Source of the DNA: Monilinia fructicola
Lineage: Eukaryota; Ascomycota; Leotiomycetes; Helotiales; Sclerotiniaceae
Length of the DNA: 64,000 nucleotides
Direction: 5' to 3'
Assembly: GCA_008692225.1 (NCBI GenBank)
Contig: VICG01000002.1
Location: 698,001 to 762,000, forward strand
This document shows positions 61,167-64,000 of the stretch, one piece after another. Position 1 is the first letter of the stretch. Every line of letters begins with the position of its first letter. The notes under the pieces were generated by a model. That model had not been told where the DNA came from and searched no databases. It was given only the letters and a program-made list of their open reading frames with translations. The translations under genes were made by a program, and so were the position numbers.

Positions 61167-64000
61167 GCTCCTACACAATAATCCAAAACAACGGTATCTT
61201 TATATACTTTTGCCTTAAATACAGCTTATTTGTAGCCTTAATTACCTTATAATATTAATTATATCATTCTTGCAATAAAATAGTTATATTAAATAAAGAA
61301 AATATTCTTATATAACCTTCTCCAGCTTTTAACTTTATAAGCTTATTAAAGCTTTAATCGTTATTTATTTTCGTATAGTAAACTACAAAAAAATTATACA
61401 AAAAAAAATTCAAAATGGATTTTTAGCTTTTTCTCTTTTTTCGATTTAGATAATAATTAGTTTATTAACAATTTCGCTATAAATATTATCAATAGCTATT
61501 TTACAGTATTCAAATACAATCAAAAGCAACTTTACGATATTATTATAGAATTTGTATTTACAATTAATATTTTTGTAATTATATATAATAATACATTTAC
61601 AAAACACAAGATTACTTTTAAAATCTTCTAAAAGATTATTAATTTCCTTTCTATTTTAATATTTATAGAAATTGATATAATAACTTTTGTATTTATTTAT
61701 TTCTATAATTAATACTTTAAAAATATTTTCTTTTATCTTTTTAAATTAATATCTTTTATAAATATAATAAAATTATTTTTAGGATTTAATTATAATTTAT
61801 AAAGTTTTAAAAGTAAAAATATATAAAGTAATTCTAAATCTAATAATATTTCTTTTAATTCCGACTTTTGCAGTTTTTACATTATAATTATATTTATAAA
61901 GTTTATTAAATTTATAATTTTTTTATCAATTTTAATTATAAATATTCGCATTCTAATTAAATATAAACCTTAAATCCTTTTTAATTGTTTAAAGCTTTTT
62001 ATAATTTAATAAAGCTTTTTTAAGCAAATTAATAGTTTTATTTTAGCTTTAATCCCTTTTATTATATTTACTATTATTAGTTAAGCAATTATATTGAATA
62101 ATCTTTTGATTTGTAATCTTTTACTTATTCAAAAAAATATTAAAATCATTAAAAGAATATTAAAAGCTATTTCATTTAATATTCTAATCATTTAATATAA
62201 TTACACTATTATTAATATATTTACTTTATTTTATAATCTAATAAAAGAAATTATATAAATAAACATTAATTTTATTTTTAAAAAAGCTATCGTTTAAATA
62301 CAATATAAACCAATCAACATTAAATCCTTCAAGTATAATACTAATCCTAAAACTAACAAAATAATATAAATTATTTCATTTATTAAATTTATCAAAACAT
62401 TTAAATTCTTTAATATTAGTAATTTATTAAAAATAATTACAAAAAAGATTATCATTAATTGTTACAATCTAAATTATTAAGGTTATTATAATCCAGCTAA
62501 ATATATTTATTATACTAAATATATATACTGTAATATACAAATAAACCAATATTAAGGATTTTTTAATACTAATTATACCAATTTATTACAATATACCAAT
62601 TATTACAAATTCTTTATTATAAATTATAGTAATTACTCTGCTATTTTTAAGCAAATAAATAAAAAGTATATTAAACCTATTAAAAAAAAGCTTAATCAAA
62701 TTCACAAATATAATAAAATTACTTTTAAAGTAATTAATATTCTTATTTTTATCCTTATAACTTTAAAAGCTATTTTAACTATACAAAATAAGGTTATAAT
62801 CAGTTTTAAATATAAATATAGTTTTATTGTAATAATATATAAAAAACATTGATTTAATTTTTAAAATATTTATAATTAAATTTTTTAAGATTAAGAATAT
62901 TATGTATAAAAAAATTTATTCAATTATTTTATTAAATAATTATAAGATTATAATTACTATAAAAACCCTAAAATTTAAATTTAACATTTTTATAAAAAGA
63001 AAAAATTAATGAATTAACTATTTTTACTTTTTTTCTATATTAAAATAATATAGATAAAATTATAATCCTTACTATTCTTAATAAACTTAATTTTAAAATC
63101 TATAAATTAATTAAATTAATATTAGTAAAGGAAACTTTATTTATATAACCTTTTTTGCAGTATTATATATATAAAAAATAAATATTGTATACGTTTAAGA
63201 ACTTTAAATATATATTAATATATATATCCAAAATTATTTAAGGTATAATTATTATATTTTAATCAATTTCTAGAAATTCTTAATTCCTGAAAATATTGAA
63301 AATTTTTACCCCTAAATTATAATTTATATTTAAAAAAATGCTAGATTATATAAATGTAATAAAGATAATTAATATATAATAAGGATTTGTTTTAGATTAA
63401 TATTAACTTTATTACTATTCTTAATATTTATAGATAGTAATCTATAATACTTAAAGTGATTAATTATATTGTTTATTTTTTTCTATTTTCCAAATATTTT
63501 ATAAAAAGAGATTTTAATATTTAGTATAATATATTTAAATTTAACATTTTATTTATTTATTAAGAAATAAAAGTTATATAATAAATGTTAAATAATGAAA
63601 TAGATTTTATTAATATTTTAAGGAAGGTTATTTACTTTATTAAATATATCCTAAATTTTATATTTTTTAATATTCTTTTTATAATTATTAATATTTATAA
63701 AAAACTTGTATATAAAATTAAACTATAAAAACCTAAATTATAACTTTATTTGATTAAGATATTTACATATTTGATTAATATTATTTTAACATTATTAAAA
63801 ATAATTTAAAAAAGTTTTTAAACCTAGTATATATTAGTATTGTTGAATTTCTCAATCTAAATGATTTTTAAAATTAAGATAATATTAAAGCCTTTATTAT
63901 CTAATTTATTATTATCTTCAATTCTGCTATATATATAATTAGTAAGTTAAATAAAAGTATAAAATATTTTACATTATAATGGATTTTAAAATATAAAATA
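61167..64000 (+). mobile_element. LINE5: forward LINE-like copy with 5' end (runs off the window)
   Basis: Starts CTCCTACACAATAATCCAAA, matching the 5' end of LINE1 (18,018). It continues through the same order of segments (ACAGCTTATTTGTAGCCTTA etc.) to the window edge. Stops fill every frame. Confidence 0.8.

Overview
The window looks like nuclear DNA of a filamentous ascomycete (Pezizomycotina, perhaps a leotiomycete). The evidence is short spliceosomal introns of 56-160 nt with CTAAC/CTGAT-like branch sites, recognisable fungal housekeeping proteins, abundant TACCTA/TAGGTA-type microsatellites between genes, and a large AT-saturated repeat block of the kind left by repeat-induced point mutation (RIP). 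Species was not determined.

Left part, 1-14,286, has normal base composition and four genes. (1) 1-502, minus: 5' part of an STB6-like gene (Sin3-binding family), with a probable GC-AG intron. (2) 2,722-4,187, plus: RMD5/GID2-type E3 ubiquitin ligase subunit of the GID/CTLH complex. (3) 5,206-6,777, minus: PPP4R2-like regulatory subunit of protein phosphatase 4. (4) 11,005-12,153, plus: a fungal protein of unknown function with a well-structured C-terminal half. Genes 2, 3 and 4 need one or two single-base frame corrections each, mostly in homopolymers. This points to uncorrected sequencing indels rather than three independent pseudogenes. The gaps between genes hold microsatellites, a purine minisatellite and pyrimidine-rich promoter tracts.

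Right part, 14,287-64,000, is about 50 kb of very AT-rich, gene-free DNA made of nested, decayed transposons. By comparing copies inside the window I could define: a ~6.3 kb LINE-like retroelement ending in an (ACT)n tail, with 14- and 15-nt target duplications and many 5'-truncated copies; a ~842-bp foldback MITE ('MITE1', TA target duplication, C-rich AGTCGCC ends); a ~700-bp MITE ('MITE2', TA duplication); a Mutator-like MITE ('MU', CGGTAAATTAC ends, 9-nt duplications, internal CATTCC-type minisatellite); a Tc1/mariner-sized element with 28-bp inverted ends; a possible Copia-like solo LTR; a 366-bp Helitron-like insertion; and a 158-bp GC-rich palindromic MITE. Paralogous empty sites within the window confirm several insertions to the base and allow an order of events: reverse LINE, then MITE1-B, then LINE1, then MITE1-A.

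The most unusual observation is a set of about 20 insertions, nearly all exactly 6 bp, in individual repeat copies. Most have the form TA-NNNN-TA (commonly TA-CTAG-TA or TA-CCTA-TA and its reverse complement). They look like excision footprints of TA-target transposons added after the repeats were mutated. No intact transposase, RNA gene, CRISPR array or telomere repeat was seen.
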